The notes beneath the pieces were generated by a model. It ran no database searches. It saw nothing but the letters and a program-made list of their open reading frames with translations, and was not told where the DNA came from. The translations under genes and the position numbers were made by a program. A stretch of DNA of 64,000 bases from Gamarada debralockiae (lineage: Eukaryota; Ascomycota; Leotiomycetes; Helotiales; Hyphodiscaceae), in NCBI GenBank assembly GCA_002803225.1, contig NXFV01000280.1, positions 62,001 to 126,000 of the forward strand, given 5' to 3'. Positions 12,303 through 24,713 of this stretch are shown piece by piece (the first letter of the stretch is position 1; each line of letters opens with the position of its first letter).

Positions 12303-13240
12303 ATGAGGTCTATCGGCACGAGTATCCTCAGCAGTGCGCTCGTGTTTGTGGCAGCAGGGAAGGCCCAGAACGTGAGCAACCTTCCTGCATGCGCTGTAAG
12401 TTTCTCCTCATTCCTCCTCTTCTGCTACTACTTTGCCTCTCATTCCGTTCCGCGAGGTTCCTTTGGTCGAAAGCTAAGTTCAGTTTCCCACCAGCAATCA
12501 TGTGTAGCACAGTTTACCAAAGGCAGCCAGATTGCTAGTTGCAATAATACCGACGCAGCCTGCAGTTCCAGCAACCAGACCTTCCTCAGCATCATCGCAT
12601 GTTGTTGACATCAGTTTGCGATGTAGCCCACCAAGAAGCATGCGTAACATACGCTGACGGTATTGTTGGTCATGCGGATGTGATGAATCTGCCGACTGTT
12701 ATCGTCTGTTCCTTCACAACGGCGAGTTCGACGAGCTCTTCGAGCTCTACACCTTCCTCCAGCAGCAGTAACACACAAGTCACGCAGCTCAGAACACCAA
12801 AATCATCTACACTAAGCAATAATACCAGTGGGTAGGGCCTACCAAAAGCCGCCAAAGCCGGAATAACGATGGGGGTGATTTTGGCCTAGCAGCCATCATA
12901 TTCGCGGCGTGCGTGCTCTTCGCAGGCGCCAGCGCCGGCCCAACAATCCCCAGAAGCCACCCAAAACCCTACCCAACCTGAACTCCCAACACCTTTAAAT
13001 GTTCCTGAGATACATGGACACGGAAGTGAACCAGTGTTCTTCCACGAAGGGCCCATCAACAAGCCTTTCCAACAGTACGAAGACATCGATGGGCCATTTG
13101 AGCTCCATGGCAAAACTTCAGAACCTGATATGCAGATGGTGGAAGTGCCGAATACGGATGTCAGGAGGAAAGAGTTACCAACTTCGGCAAACACGCATCA
13201 GGCTGATGCTGTCGAAGGGAGAAGAGGGAGTTATTCATAA
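12303..13240 (+). pseudogene. Relic of a CFEM-type membrane protein
   Basis: The first exon (12303-12395) encodes a clean signal peptide and the first Cys of the domain (LPACA). A 99-nt intron (12396-12494) leads to SCVAQFTKG, ASCNNTDAAC and IIACC, the spaced cysteines of a fungal CFEM domain. The frame then breaks at TGA 12606-12608, and the rest of the domain (TSVCDVAHQEACVTYA) continues one frame over. A Ser/Thr-rich stalk follows, then TAG 12833-12835 and TAG 12887-12889 inside the transmembrane helix, whose second half (AAIIFAACVLFAG) is in another frame. A cytoplasmic tail (ELPTPLNVPEIHGHGSEPVFF) runs to 13240. Intact homologues would be surface proteins in haem/iron uptake or host contact. 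With at least two frameshifts and three stops it is dead. Confidence 0.7.
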
Positions 13241-13462
13241 GGAACCAGAAAAAATGAGAGCGTATTCCCCGCCTAATGTTGGACTGCTACCCAGCGACGT
13301 AGGTTCGGAGTCAACTCGTACTCTTCCCTCCATCAACCTAGCATATGCCCAAATGGACTTCCATTTTCCAGCATCTATGTCTGAATCTGGCCCTCTGCAA
13401 GGCTGTAGAGCAGCCTTCTCCTCTTCCCCGGTATTGCTAGATTCATCTTCTGTACCCGAAGC

Positions 13463-13735
13463 CAGCCTTTAGGATTAGATATCGTTAAGGCAGAAAGAGA
13501 CAAGATTCGTGTTGAGAAAGAACGCTTGACTAAGTTACAGGAACTAGAGGAAATGGAAGCAGCCGTCCAGAGGGAGGTACTTGAGGAGAACCGGAGGAAT
13601 CGTGTGGGGGAGGGGATGAGAGCTAGATTTTGGGAAGTCCACCGCCAGAGCATCTTGAAGCTTGAAAGCAGTCGCAGACGTCGAGTGCCAACACAGTGCG
13701 GCAAAGTCGGTATGAAGCTTGGAAGAGTCGATTGA
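13463..13735 (+). pseudogene. Coiled-coil C-terminal tail of a surface protein
   Basis: An open frame reads IVKAERDKIRVEKERLTKLQ and then an acidic heptad stretch ending EENRRN. This is the charged coiled-coil tail seen at the cytoplasmic end of many fungal single-pass membrane proteins. There is no ATG and no upstream domain in frame. It may be the last exon of the CFEM relic just upstream or the remnant of a neighbour. Confidence 0.4.
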
Positions 13736-15096
13736 CAGGTGTATCAAATGGGACACGCCCATGTTCTGTGCAGAATAGCTCTGCATATCGAACAAGGACT
13801 ATGCCGCAAAGGGAAGCGGGCTGTGTACAAGGGTAGATTTGAGTTGGATCGGGAACGCATTCGTGGTTGGGGTTCGCACTCGCATCATCCTCCACAACGG
13901 CACATGACACCGATGATGCGACAGACGAGATTTTTCCATAGAATTGCCATTCACTAGAAATGCCAGCGTGGAGAGGTTTGACTCACCAAGCGCTCCAAGT
14001 CAACCTGACAGGATACAACGGAGCCCTTCGGAATCAGGCAGCGATAAAACTTCACGATCCTACTCATTCCTTCCCACAGCCTTCAAAGTTAGGTCCGAAT
14101 TTGATGCCTTGGGAGGCAAGACTGAAGGCCACAGAGTCACAAGAAGCTCAGCTCGTGGCAAGGCAACACTTTCTCAAAGACTAGCGGGTCAGAATCGCTT
14201 AGCACTGCCAACATCGCTCGAATTCACGCCACGAATCACATTCTAGGTTTGCTTTTGCAAAACGTCCGCGGTGGTTGAACGCGCTTAGAGCAACTTAGCA
14301 TCGACATCCGCAAAGCTTATTGTGATGAATCTGCAAGGCGAATGGATATCACAAACGACGTTGGCGCTGCCGCAAGCCACTTGGCTCATGGGGCGTCAGA
14401 CTCCTTGAAGTTATTTTTGAGGAGGCAATGTACGTAGTGTGAAGGAGGGGAAGCCAGTTAGGGCTGTGTCAGAAACGTGAAACAACCCACCCATCCTGGT
14501 TTTCAGCTCTGAGCCTTGTGGCCTCGCCTGGCAGGGCTGCAGTCTGACTTATGCAAGTAACGTTCAATTGCGAACCCGAGAGCGGTCGATCCCGTAACCT
14601 ACCACAAAAAGCTTACTGTTGCTATTTGGCTTGCACGTTCTCATTTGAAGGAAGAACGAGCCGTCTTGCATGTTGCCGCGCAATCCAAGGCAGAAACAAT
14701 TCAATCAAAGATTGAAATTATGCGCCGAGCCTTGATCGACAACTTTGTTTTGCATCTTACATCAGCAGTACCAGTGGCCTGCAGAGGCGGATGCACAGAA
14801 ACGGCGTAGGCGAATAGGGAGTCGGCTACAGCGCTGCGAGCATTCTTATTGGTTTTCAGGTACGAGCGGATATAGCATCACTCAGGCCGGCGATCCAAGG
14901 CTTGGGTTGGCCAAGTACAGAATCACAAGTTGTATATTAGAACCGCGCAGGCGGCCAGGTTCAAATTCTGTAGCTTTTCTGGAAGTGTGTGGTTACAGCG
15001 TTTCAATTTCTTCCATGCAATATTGGTTGGTGTAATCACCATCTAGACATCTTCCTTTTTCTTCTCCAAACAGTCTGCTTGAAAATTGTACGAGCG
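13736..15096. other. Gene-poor stretch upstream of first Zn2Cys6 gene
   Basis: Overlapping short frames at 13944-14246 show no recognisable family. A B-box-like GGTTCAAATTC at 14958-14968 lacks a pairing T-arm and is not a tRNA. The last few hundred bases should hold the promoter of the regulator. Confidence 0.4.
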
Positions 15097-16875
15097 ATGA
15101 CTCCGAAAGGGTCCGCTAATGCGAAGAAACCAAGGGCAAGCAAGCCGAAAGTTAAGACAGGCTGCAGAACTTGCAAGTATGTGACAATATAATTGGACAG
15201 AGTTTGCGATCCAGACCACAGATCTTGAACCCCGGGTATTGTAGCCAACCACATGGCCTCTCACAGAACCCAGTGGGCTGGGAAAGGGTGGCCCATATTG
15301 AGCACTACACTTCAACCATCCTTCCTTCTACCGATAACTAACACGAAGTATAGGAAACGGCACATAAAATGCGGAGAAGAGAAGCCCGCTTGTCTTCGAT
15401 GCACGAATTTTGGGCGAATTTGTGAGGGCTATCCCTCCGAAGAGGACAGTCCTCCTCCAAAGGAGCCAGCACCACCTATCACCCGTAGGCTTCTATCCAA
15501 AGCCGTCCAAGAATCTGCATTTCCGTCAAACAACTCGTCCATAGAGCCACCTCCTGTATGGCTCCTCTTTCAGGACGAAGCAGATTATCATTACTTTTGC
15601 CTATTCCGCGACAAGACCTCGATCGAACTCTCCGCAGGTTTTGAACCAACGCTGTGGAATCGATTGGTGCTTCAAGCCTGCGACAATCCCTCTATTCTGC
15701 AACTCACTATTGCAACCGCCGCATTAAGCAAAGCCCAAGAGCCAGACCTTTGGGAGGTTGAACGATCCTCGCATCACCAATATGCTCTGCAGCAGTACGG
15801 AAAGGCGCTTAAAGGAATCCAACAGATGGTCTCGAACGGGCAGGATTCCATGAGAGTGGCACTGATCGCCGCACTCTTGATATTCTGCTTCGAAAGCCTG
15901 CTTGGCGATACCAGCCGCGCAGTCACCCCAATCCAAAGCTCTCTCGATTTGATCTTCAAGCGTCTTTCAACTATGTCTCGACCCTATCGGAATTCACGAA
16001 CAAAACCAAGGGGCTCTCCCGCATCTGCACCAATCGACGAAGAACTGCTTTGGGCTTTCATGCGTCTAGATGGTCCTTCTCTAGCACTTCTCAGCAGCAA
16101 AGACAACCCGCCAGCACCCCCTACCAATCGAATATTCACACTCGCTTTCCACGAAGACGAATTTTACATCCCAAGTGGCTTCGCAACCATCTCCGAGGCG
16201 AGGCTCTATCTAGAAGATATCAAATGGCGAGTCCTACCCGAAGCCCAAACAGTATTTCCAGAGCTGCCCGAAGGATCATCGCCTCCAGATCTTCAGAAAA
16301 TACGTTCAAAACTCAAACATTGGTACAGCTCACCCATCACCGTTTCATCGAGTTCCCTCAACTCCCAATTCGCTCAATGGCACCACGCCTTCGAGCCACT
16401 GCTAGAACACTCTATGACACCAGCCGGAAAATCGACATTCATCGCAGCAGCAACGCTGCACATCCAGGCTCTGTCCAACGACATGGTGATCTCCGGGTTT
16501 GGGTGGAATACTGCGAAGAAGAATATGAACAGCTATATGTGCGCGAACACGATCGTCACACTTTCTAGACGGCTTGTCGAGCATCCAAATTTTGTGAAGG
16601 GGTTTGTGTTTGATATTGGGATTATACCGGCGTTGGTGATTATTTTGATGTTGTGTCCTGATCGAGCGTTGAAGCGGGAGACGAATAATATTTTGAGGGA
16701 TATGGTTCCTAGAAGGGAGGGCGTGTGGGATAGTAGGATTGTTGCAGAGGCTGGAGAGAGGATCTTGGATGAAGATAAAGATCCGGTTCCGGATGACATG
16801 ATTGATCCTAGGTTACGGAGTGAAGGCCCGAAGGGAGGTTATGAACCGACGTTGAGGCAGTTTCTAGGGGCATGA
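15097..16875 (+). CDS. Zn2Cys6 transcription factor, copy 1
   Basis: Two exons, 15097-15176 and 15354-16875, giving 533 residues. The 177-nt intron splits the zinc cluster after the second cysteine in phase 2. Joined, it reads CRTCKKRHIKCGEEKPACLRC followed by FGRICEGY, the full C-x2-C-x6-C set. The body is a fungal-specific regulatory domain of the DUF3468 (Fungal_trans_2) type, with YHYFCLFRDKTS, LVLQACD and, near the C-terminus, PRREGVWDS and GERIL. It binds DNA through the binuclear zinc cluster in the nucleus; its targets are unknown. It is a paralogue of the gene at 35515-37045, sharing these blocks and the intron position. Reading the exon without the intron yields a false longer ORF that lacks the first two cysteines. 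Confidence 0.9.
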
Positions 16876-17242
16876 AGTTTGAATATCAGACATGAAATGC
16901 ATATACTGTAAAGCAACTTCTCGTGAACCAATAAACCTATTCTAATTGAGCTACTCCTCGATTTTAACTCCATTTAAACTCTGCTTACGGCCCATCCCCA
17001 GATTTGATGTCGATTTCTTCTATGCCCAATTTCAGAGGCGCAGTATTGCTGCACCAGGCGGAACGACAAGGCACACCGCTGCTATCCAGTTAGTTACACA
17101 ACAGGCTCCAGCCTTACAAAGCTTTTCATGTTCTCTACTCTTGCCCACTTTACAATGTTCCATTCTTTGTTGCCCACTTTTTCAAGTCTTGAAAATCTTT
17201 AATAGCTGAGTTTGCCGTCTTCATTAAGTAGCGTCATTCACA
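16876..17242. other. Intergenic, regulator copy 1 / ankyrin relic
   Basis: No gene is seen. It holds the 3' flank of the regulator and the former promoter of the ankyrin relic. Confidence 0.4.
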
Positions 17243-20158
17243 ATGGATCCCTTATCCGGTGGAGCGAGTACCATCGTCTTCGTCTCTCTTGCCATCCAGC
17301 TTGCAGATAGCACCAGAAAATTTCGCGGCTGCTGGAGCTCCGTCATTGATGCCCCGAAGGATACAGAAGCACTTGTCACTTACCTTCGGCTTTGTCGCCA
17401 GGCTTTGGCAGGCTGCCAGGAGATCGTCAAAGGCTTAAGCTCATTGGTAGGCGACCTAGCGCCAGGATTCTCCTCCTCAAAACGTTCAATTCGAACATGG
17501 ACAGCACTGAAGGCAGTGGGAAGAAGTGAGAGGATCAAGGAATTCCGGGCTTCCCTAGCTGAGATGAAAAGCACTCTTACTCTCATCCAGCAAATGTAGC
17601 AGTCCTCTCTGATGTAAACCACTTTGGGAAAGGGGGGCCGCAAAGTTCTCGAGTACTAATCGAGGATACAGCCAAGGTTACCACACGGCAAATGAAGCTC
17701 ACCGTCAGACTATCAGCCAAAGTCCACGTATAGTTTGCCGTGGTATTGGAACAATCCAAGTTAAGCATCAATGCTCTACAATTTTGACCCTACCAGCTCT
17801 AAATCTGAGCACTGAGGAACACGAAACTGCATTGCGCGAAGAAGTTCAACGGATTGGCTCCACGCTCAGTCCTATCTATGCATCAATTTGCAGGCGTGTG
17901 ATTACAGTAGCTTTGGATTAAGTCCTGTCAGATTGTTTTAAAAAATATGAGATCACAATGCAGAACCAAGGACTCCTCAGAAGACCTAGTCCGGAATGAA
18001 AGTGGCAACCCTAAACTTGAAACAACCGACCAACAGGAGGTACGGGGCTCATGCTCGAGCGAAGAAGAGTCAAAGCTTGGTGAGGAGTACACCTCAAAGG
18101 ATATGGAGCGAGAGGTCGCCCCCTGGGTTTCCAAGACCTATGGCTATGAAAAAGTAAGTTGTCCATTGTTATAACGCAAGTCAGAATGTTTCTCGTATTG
18201 ACTCACTTCTCCAGGGAGTACTGCAGCTGGGGCGTCCAAACTCCATCCGGCCATGTGAACATCGAATCATCCACCTCTCGTTGGCAGATCTTAATCACGT
18301 CTTTGAGCGAGAAGAAGACCGTTTCTAATACCGCACATCTTTTTCATTTCACCCCTCTCACTGGCTTGTTAAGCTAGGTATCTCAGAAGGGATCCTCATC
18401 ACCCTTTCTAGTTTCAGTACAAGAGGATGGAAGTTCGTTCGGAACACTTCCTATTTTGTTCCCGATAACTCAGAAGTCTTTACTTATTGTCGCCAGGGCA
18501 ACATTGAAGGCGTCAAGGCATTATTTCAGACCGGCAAAGCCACAATTTGGGATACCGACTCATATGGCTTAACTCCGCTCATAGTATGTTCTCCAGTCCT
18601 GTACACTCTATATTTGGGCAAGACAATTGGCATGACATGTGTGGATTGACCTTGTTGATAGTTCGTTGCAAGTGCATGTCGCTCCGCACTCTGTCAACAC
18701 CTCATTTACATGGGCGCTGATCCAACTTTGGCTGGTCGCCACAGAATGTACTGGTCATACTGGAAATGGCATGGAAGTTGTAAGTATGATATCTTGTAAC
18801 AATTACGCTTGGTAATGGAGCCCTCCTAACTTGCCTTGGTAGTCCATTGAATACTGCAGCGGGTAGCGTTGACCACGGGGACGAAGACTGGAATTGCAAC
18901 ATCAACGACAGGATAGCTACTATACGACTTTTTATGAATGACTGTGAAATTGACTTCAGTGAGTCTTACAGTACGGGATGGAGACCTCTAGGTATACAAT
19001 CCAACTGTGTGACGACGAATTGGAATCCTCAAGTCGAAAGAGCTGTCTTCGAAAACGCCTTGAGATCTTTCTTTTCGCATGGCTTACTTGAAAATCTTCA
19101 GGAGGCCATGGTAGAAAGGCTTCTTGGTGTTTATAGCTCGCGTAGCCATGAGATACCGCTGGATGCAAGTCCCAGATTCCTTCAGTTTCTCCCAACAGCT
19201 ATTTTGGAAGCGGCTCATTGGGGTAACACCAAATATCTCAAGCACCTCTACACTTGGGTATGAAATGCCAACTTGCACCAATCCGGATTGTGGACACCTG
19301 ATGGACGCATTGAAACCCAGACGTCAGCAGCGATGTGGAACTCCTATACCTTTGAAAAATGGCAAATTCTCTTGGCCGACTTGAACATGTCACTTGATGA
19401 GTTTATTCAAGATGAACTACAACAACGTCAGGTCTGGGAAAGGTCGGGATGGACTTCAAATGAGTTGCAATTTTTGTTCGAATCTGAGATTCCGACTAAA
19501 CGTCCTACTCAAGGGTTTTGTGACTGTTGTGGGATAGAGCTCGACAACAACGAAAGGATCGAAACAAGATGGATGCTTATTCTTTCGAGAATTATGCATG
19601 GCGAGATATTCAACTCTACTTCGGATGAAATTGGGAAGGGCTGGGAAGGGCATGGAAGGAGGACACTGGCGCTTGAAGACGGACAATCCTGAAAGCACTT
19701 TTACCATACTGAGAAGGCGCCTACAGGCTAACTCGTTCCTGATTCTAGCTAGTGTGGAGCCGGAGTTCGATTCGATGATAGTTCCGTCCGGTAACCATGA
19801 ATGTAACGATTATCAGTCTCCGGTGGCAAGCAATAGTCACTCTCTCCAGCAGCATTCGGGCCAGGCTTTTACGGTATTTAACACACCAAAGCTAGAGACG
19901 GAAAAATGTACGAGAAATGGAATATATGACCGTTTTTGCAATTCATGCTGGTTCCCCAATGATAGTGGAAAGCCATAGTGTCGTTGGCAGTATGAGTTCG
20001 AATGGCTATGTTATGAATGCTGGATGACCGACGAGTATCCACGGACATGGAGCCCACCATATTTACGTACTTATGCTTCGGACTCAGACATTGAATCGGA
20101 GATCCCTGAAGAAAGGTTGTCGGACGAGGAAGATTCCCCTTTTCTGTTATCTCTCTGA
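17243..20158 (+). pseudogene. Relic of a fungal N-domain / ankyrin-repeat protein
   Basis: The first 118 codons (MDPLSGGASTIVFVSLAIQL onward) are the helical N-terminal domain common to fungal STAND and ankyrin proteins. It ends in TAG 17597-17599. More stops (TAA 17615-17617, TAG 17731-17733) and a shift at the G-run near 17632 follow. Further on, HPSHWLVKLGI, GWKFVRNTSYF and one ankyrin repeat (YGLTPLI / FVASACRSALCQHLIYMGAD) are recovered across an intron at 18584-18661, but TAA 18326-18328 interrupts. A long frame at 18860-19692 is consistent with splicing at 18780-18859 and 19258-19320. The C-terminal part has TAG 19976-19978 and paired cysteines CNSC and CYEC before an acidic end. Most stops are explained by CAG/CAA to TAG/TAA. 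Intact members act in recognition or incompatibility networks; this copy is dead. Confidence 0.7.
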
Positions 20159-21091
20159 TAAAGAAACTGGCGACAATATACGCAGTGTGGTGGGATCATC
20201 GCCCAAACATTGGGGCTAGATCACCTGCGATGCGTCCTCGGACGATAGCCAACAAGAGGAATCATCTGGTCGTCAGCTCCTTGTAGCTAGCTTGTTCCAA
20301 ACTGAACTAGCAACGAATCTCTTCTCTAAGTCAACAATGGATTTGAAGTGAATTCATGGGTGATAGTTCAGGTGTATCAGATCTACAGCTCGAAGACACA
20401 CAGCGCTTGAAGTGCGATTCCAAGTCGTACACAAGAACTTTCTTTATGGCAACTCTTTCTCTTTCTTTGACGATGGACATGACTAGGACCATGTTGCTGG
20501 TGAGAAACAAGGTAGGAGTTCCACTTTGTGGACACATACTAACCGACTTCGCTGTTTCTTGCTTGTCACTAGAACTGCCGTACTTTTGATGCCGTGACTA
20601 CGGATACATACTCGGTGGTTACTCGTATTGAGGCAAAATTGGCTTGCAAAGAACAGACCACAACTGATGTGGAGATGTCGATCCAACAAGGACTTTCAAG
20701 GGGTAAGAAAGGGGACCACAGTTGAGAAACAAAAGCTGGATGAGAGCAATAAGGATAAATTAATAAGGAAAAATATAATAGCCGGATACCAAGCATCACC
20801 CAACCTCGTATCATGTGCTACGAAAGCGCCGACGACTGAGGTTGACCGCTCCTTTCAAGTTTCAACACCCGCTTCATCAGGTATTGTTACATGTAAGTGC
20901 CGAAACTTTCATACATTAAAACAAGGATAAGGAGAGCAATGTCCTCGTGGAGAAGTCATAAGCTTGCCGGCAACCGGGAATATCCCGGCCATAGGAGTAT
21001 CTCGGAGATTTTCTTTGCACAGTACAGTAATCGACACACTATGGAAAACATGGAGAACGACTTGAACTTGTCAATTGAACCAAGTGACTAA
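20159..21091. other. Region with unplaced exon-like segments
   Basis: A segment at 20573-20703 (starting NCRTFDAVTTD) follows a plausible acceptor, and another open segment lies at 20704-20892 in a different frame, ending at a GTAAGT donor. They cannot be joined into one protein, and no family is recognised. This may be part of the relic that follows. Confidence 0.3.
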
Positions 21092-21937
21092 CTACGAAAG
21101 ATTATATCGTTTAAACGGTTTGACCATACACTATTGTGTTACAACCTGGAGGAAATATATGCGACAAACTATCGATTCGAAGTCGAGCACAGCTTCCTCC
21201 TCAGGAATCTGGCTTCGGCATCGGTGACGGAATCAGGCCATGGGACTGCCTATCGATCATCACGAACCACCTATATCCTTGAATCTAAGAACCCGACCGT
21301 TTGGTTCACGTAAAAAGTGACCGCAGCAAGTACTGTACTTACTGCATCCGGCGTCTACATCCGTGAAAATCTCCGAGGGTGCTGCCGGTCCGTGTCTTTG
21401 ATAAAGACGATCGACGCACGTTACTGGGCAGGATTCGTTGGCTCGGCAGAAGATTCAGTTGGAAAGCCTGTAAGTGGACAGTGTGTTGGTAACGCTCTGA
21501 CTCTGTACAAGCATTGTGATAAATGCGGCAATGGGAGATTTGTGATCCAAGTCTTCTGACCTTGTTTCCGCAAGAAAAACTTGAATCGACGTTACACTTA
21601 GGAGGCGCTGCAGAAAGGGGCTTATTCGGTTGCTGTCCTACTGAACAAAGCCTCTTGGGAATTTCCGGAGCGCAACGATACAGTATATTCACATTTAATT
21701 GATACTGTGACGTGTTGGACGACAGCGAGCGGATTTGATTTCCGGACTGTTGGATTTTGGAATCCTGGAGATGGTGGTAGCCATTTGGCGTTGATACGCA
21801 ATAACAAAAGACGAAGCAGGTGGCGCATTCTCAAGGAAAATGGGTTCCTCTATTTCCCCTGCACCTATACCCCTCATCCGACGTTAGCCATTTTTACGAA
21901 ATACCTCCGCACAGGGACGGAGAATAAACCAAAATAA
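21092..21937 (+). pseudogene. Unidentified relic with three C-to-T type stops
   Basis: One frame stays open for about 280 codons except for TAA at about 21314, TGA at 21557-21559 and TAG at about 21599. Each stop is one C-to-T change away from Gln or Arg. The frame carries a cysteine-containing middle (VSGQCVGNALTLYKHCDKC) and later a Trp/Arg-rich part (WNPGDGGSHLALIRNN). No ATG start is apparent. I do not recognise the family. Low stop density compared with the other frames is the only coding evidence, so this is tentative. Confidence 0.35.
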
Positions 21938-24125
21938 AATACCCAAACCGTGTTCTCGGGGCCTTCGGAACCAAACTTTCGAAAAGGTTGCAGCAATTGC
22001 AGGGGGCGGGCGCAAACGACTGTTGGTGGAGCGCTGCACAAGTGGCGATGTGATGAATCCGTGGGCATATTTTGACTCGTCGTAATTTGTACAATAAGGG
22101 TTTCGTCGAGGATAACGATGCTCGTTTCAAAAATGGCGTGCAGGACATGGTTTGCTTGATGAACTCCTCTACTGTATCTCACTGCTCTGGCCAATGCCAT
22201 AATTCGGAATGGCGGCCCGAATAGGAAACTGGATGGCAAAGGTCAAGAAATACTGTATGACCGTTAATGGTATGGCGTCACGTCGAGACGAGGGTTGGAT
22301 CAAGATATACTGGTATATCTTGAAGTTGTATATCCGAATCGAGTATTCTTCGATCTCTGCTGACAAGGCTTACACATCGACGGAAGGATTCTCGCGTCTT
22401 GAAGTCACTGGGCTTGGAACTTTGTAAGCTGTGGCCGAGAAGCGGGATCGCATCGGCCCTCTGTGGGTACTTGACAGAAAATTTTAACGCCGAATATTAT
22501 TTCCGAAGTTGTAGAGTAGAGAGGTTGTTTGCTATCTTGCAGTGATGCCTCCAAGTCCACTCAGGTGAACTGAAAGACCTTCGAGACATACAGCACATAT
22601 GCTCAGTGCTCACTCACACCGCAACTCGCTCTTATCTGACCTGCAGGGACATCAGCCTGGGTTATATTGACGTTGGACCATTCAAATTACCTTGCCACGT
22701 TCCTTCCATGTGCTACCCCCTCGGTTGCAAGGCTGGAAAGAGTAGTGCTGAAGTTGATCATTTAGCCTCGTGTCGTACGATGCAAGTAATAACTATTGAA
22801 AATATGATACAGTAGTTGATATGTCGGAATCACGAGCTTGCGAATGGGATGAGGGCGTCCGTGATGGTGGGGATGCTTTTGGAAGGTCCGTGCGATGGAG
22901 GGGTAATTTTCAGGAAATATTAACGAGTGATGCTGGGCCATTTGGGTTCAAGAGTATCAGACTTGTCATATGTAAATGGTTGCTAGTACGAATGCTGTGA
23001 TACGAATGGTAGGAATTGTTGGCTTACTTGAACGATTGAAGGGAGGCACCTGTCGCAGCTGATTGTTGGGAGGTTGAAATGTTCATGCGTATCCGTAACT
23101 CTGCATGAGGCAGTGATCATTTGACGAAAGCCACTTTCAGGGAACAAGCTTCTAGAAAGATAATACAGTAGCGCGAATCGGAATGATAGTGACTTGGCAT
23201 GTGGTAGGCAGCCTCAGCACTCAGCAGTAACCGCAATTGAAAGAACATCCGATCTGCTGACGTGATTACGGATGTTCTTTCTGACCCTTCTTGGCACTCT
23301 TGTCAGGGGCAAACGACTTGAGAATCTGAAGTCCATAGTGATGAGGTTGATTCGTAGATATCCCGAGGTACCGTTGTTGGCATTGAATTAGAGTTTCCCA
23401 AGAAATATCATTGTCCCTGGCGGTGTGGATTTCGACGGACACATTTTGAAGGCCGATCGTCGTGCTCAATGTATATCTAAGGATCCACAATAGCCGGAAA
23501 TCTCAAAGCCACTGCTTAGTATAAACTATTTGTACCCCTTTATATTCTCCGAGCGACTGCCAGCTCGCCTGAAAGCTGTGGCGCGCCACCGAAGGAGAGG
23601 AGCACAGCACAATCTCGCAATCGCGCAAGGACCAAGTGGGAGGTCACAGAACACCGCATTATATGCACGACGCAAACCGCCCAGAGATACAGAAAGAGGG
23701 AGATCTTCTGTTTGTACGATGGAAATCGTGGCCGGGGAGTAACAAAGCCACCATTCCGCTGGACTGGAATCCGTAGGCTCCGCATTCGGAGGTCTTGCAC
23801 CTGTTGACTTTGACAGGTCTTACACTTGTGCTCTCGTGTACAGGTTTTAAGTTTATGATCACTAAATGTGGAATGTAGTCGCCTGGACGAAGTGACTTGT
23901 GGCAGGTACCGACATCTGGTTTCAGGATAGACCTTTGTGTCTCCTGACCAAGGGTTTAGGCTTGAAACTTTAGCAGGCCTTGTCCTTCGTTTGGTCAACC
24001 ATTGTCTTCCAAAGAAATAGTTGGCATACAAGATATAACTGTTCTTTCCGTCTCCGTGATCAGAGACAGGTATAAAAAGGTCTCGGTATCCTTCCATCGA
24101 AAGCCTCTTGTAAGTTGTATCCTGA
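21938..24125. other. Gene-poor stretch
   Basis: About 2.2 kb with only short or motif-free ORFs, including a 185-codon minus-strand ORF at 23540-24097 without any recognisable domain. Nothing else can be supported. Confidence 0.4.
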
Positions 24126-24713
24126 GAAGGCTTTCCCAGGATTCAAATCGCTCATCAGGAAAGAACAATTGATGTCTCATATCCAACTAATGCGTTACGA
24201 TCGATCAACAGACTGTGTACAACTGCTACAGTTCCACGTTCCTGGCTCTATGGCAATCCCAAGAGCCATTGTCCCGGCTACCTGTCCGACTCCGAGGCTA
24301 CTCTGTTCCTCGGGACGGGAGTAAATCTTGTCACCGAAGGCGCAGTCCTTCGAAAGCTTGGTGGCGGACTTCCGTTCCTTCGTAAAGAGCTTCGGTCTTT
24401 ATTGTTCTTGTGCGGCAAAAATGTCCAGATCAAGTAGAAATATAACTCTGCGAATTGCGAATCTTATTTACGTAAGGAGATTGACATCGATCTTACCCCT
24501 AACACTTCTCCGGAATGGCAGAAGTTAGCCGTAAATCCCGTCTTCAGGTTGTTCCTTCGACGCCTTCGTGAACTTGACAGCCTCGGCGATGGGACAAATT
24601 TGCGGCACAAGACAATGTCACTCAGATGGCTCCGACGTCTCATCTCTTTGCCCGTCCCTCCCCCTGACCTTTTTGCTCACCGCAAATCCTTCATTTTCGT
24701 GATGGAGCGATAG
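24126..24713 (+). pseudogene. Unidentified 195-codon frame with one TAG
   Basis: The frame is open from just after TGA at 24123-24125 to TAG at 24711-24713, with a single internal TAG at 24435-24437. It reads like protein, with leucine- and arginine-rich helical stretches (TEGAVLRKLGGGLPFLRKEL before the stop; WQKLAVNPVFRLFLRRLREL after it). There is no ATG, so a start would have to come from an upstream exon. The internal stop would be Gln before a C-to-T change. No family is recognised. Confidence 0.35.

Noticed and set aside
14958..14968. tRNA B-box-like sequence
   Set aside because: The flanking bases do not form a T-stem and no acceptor stem or A-box fits, so no tRNA was called.
23540..24097. 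185-codon minus-strand ORF
   Set aside because: No recognisable domain, irregular composition and no start context or splice signals. It may be chance.
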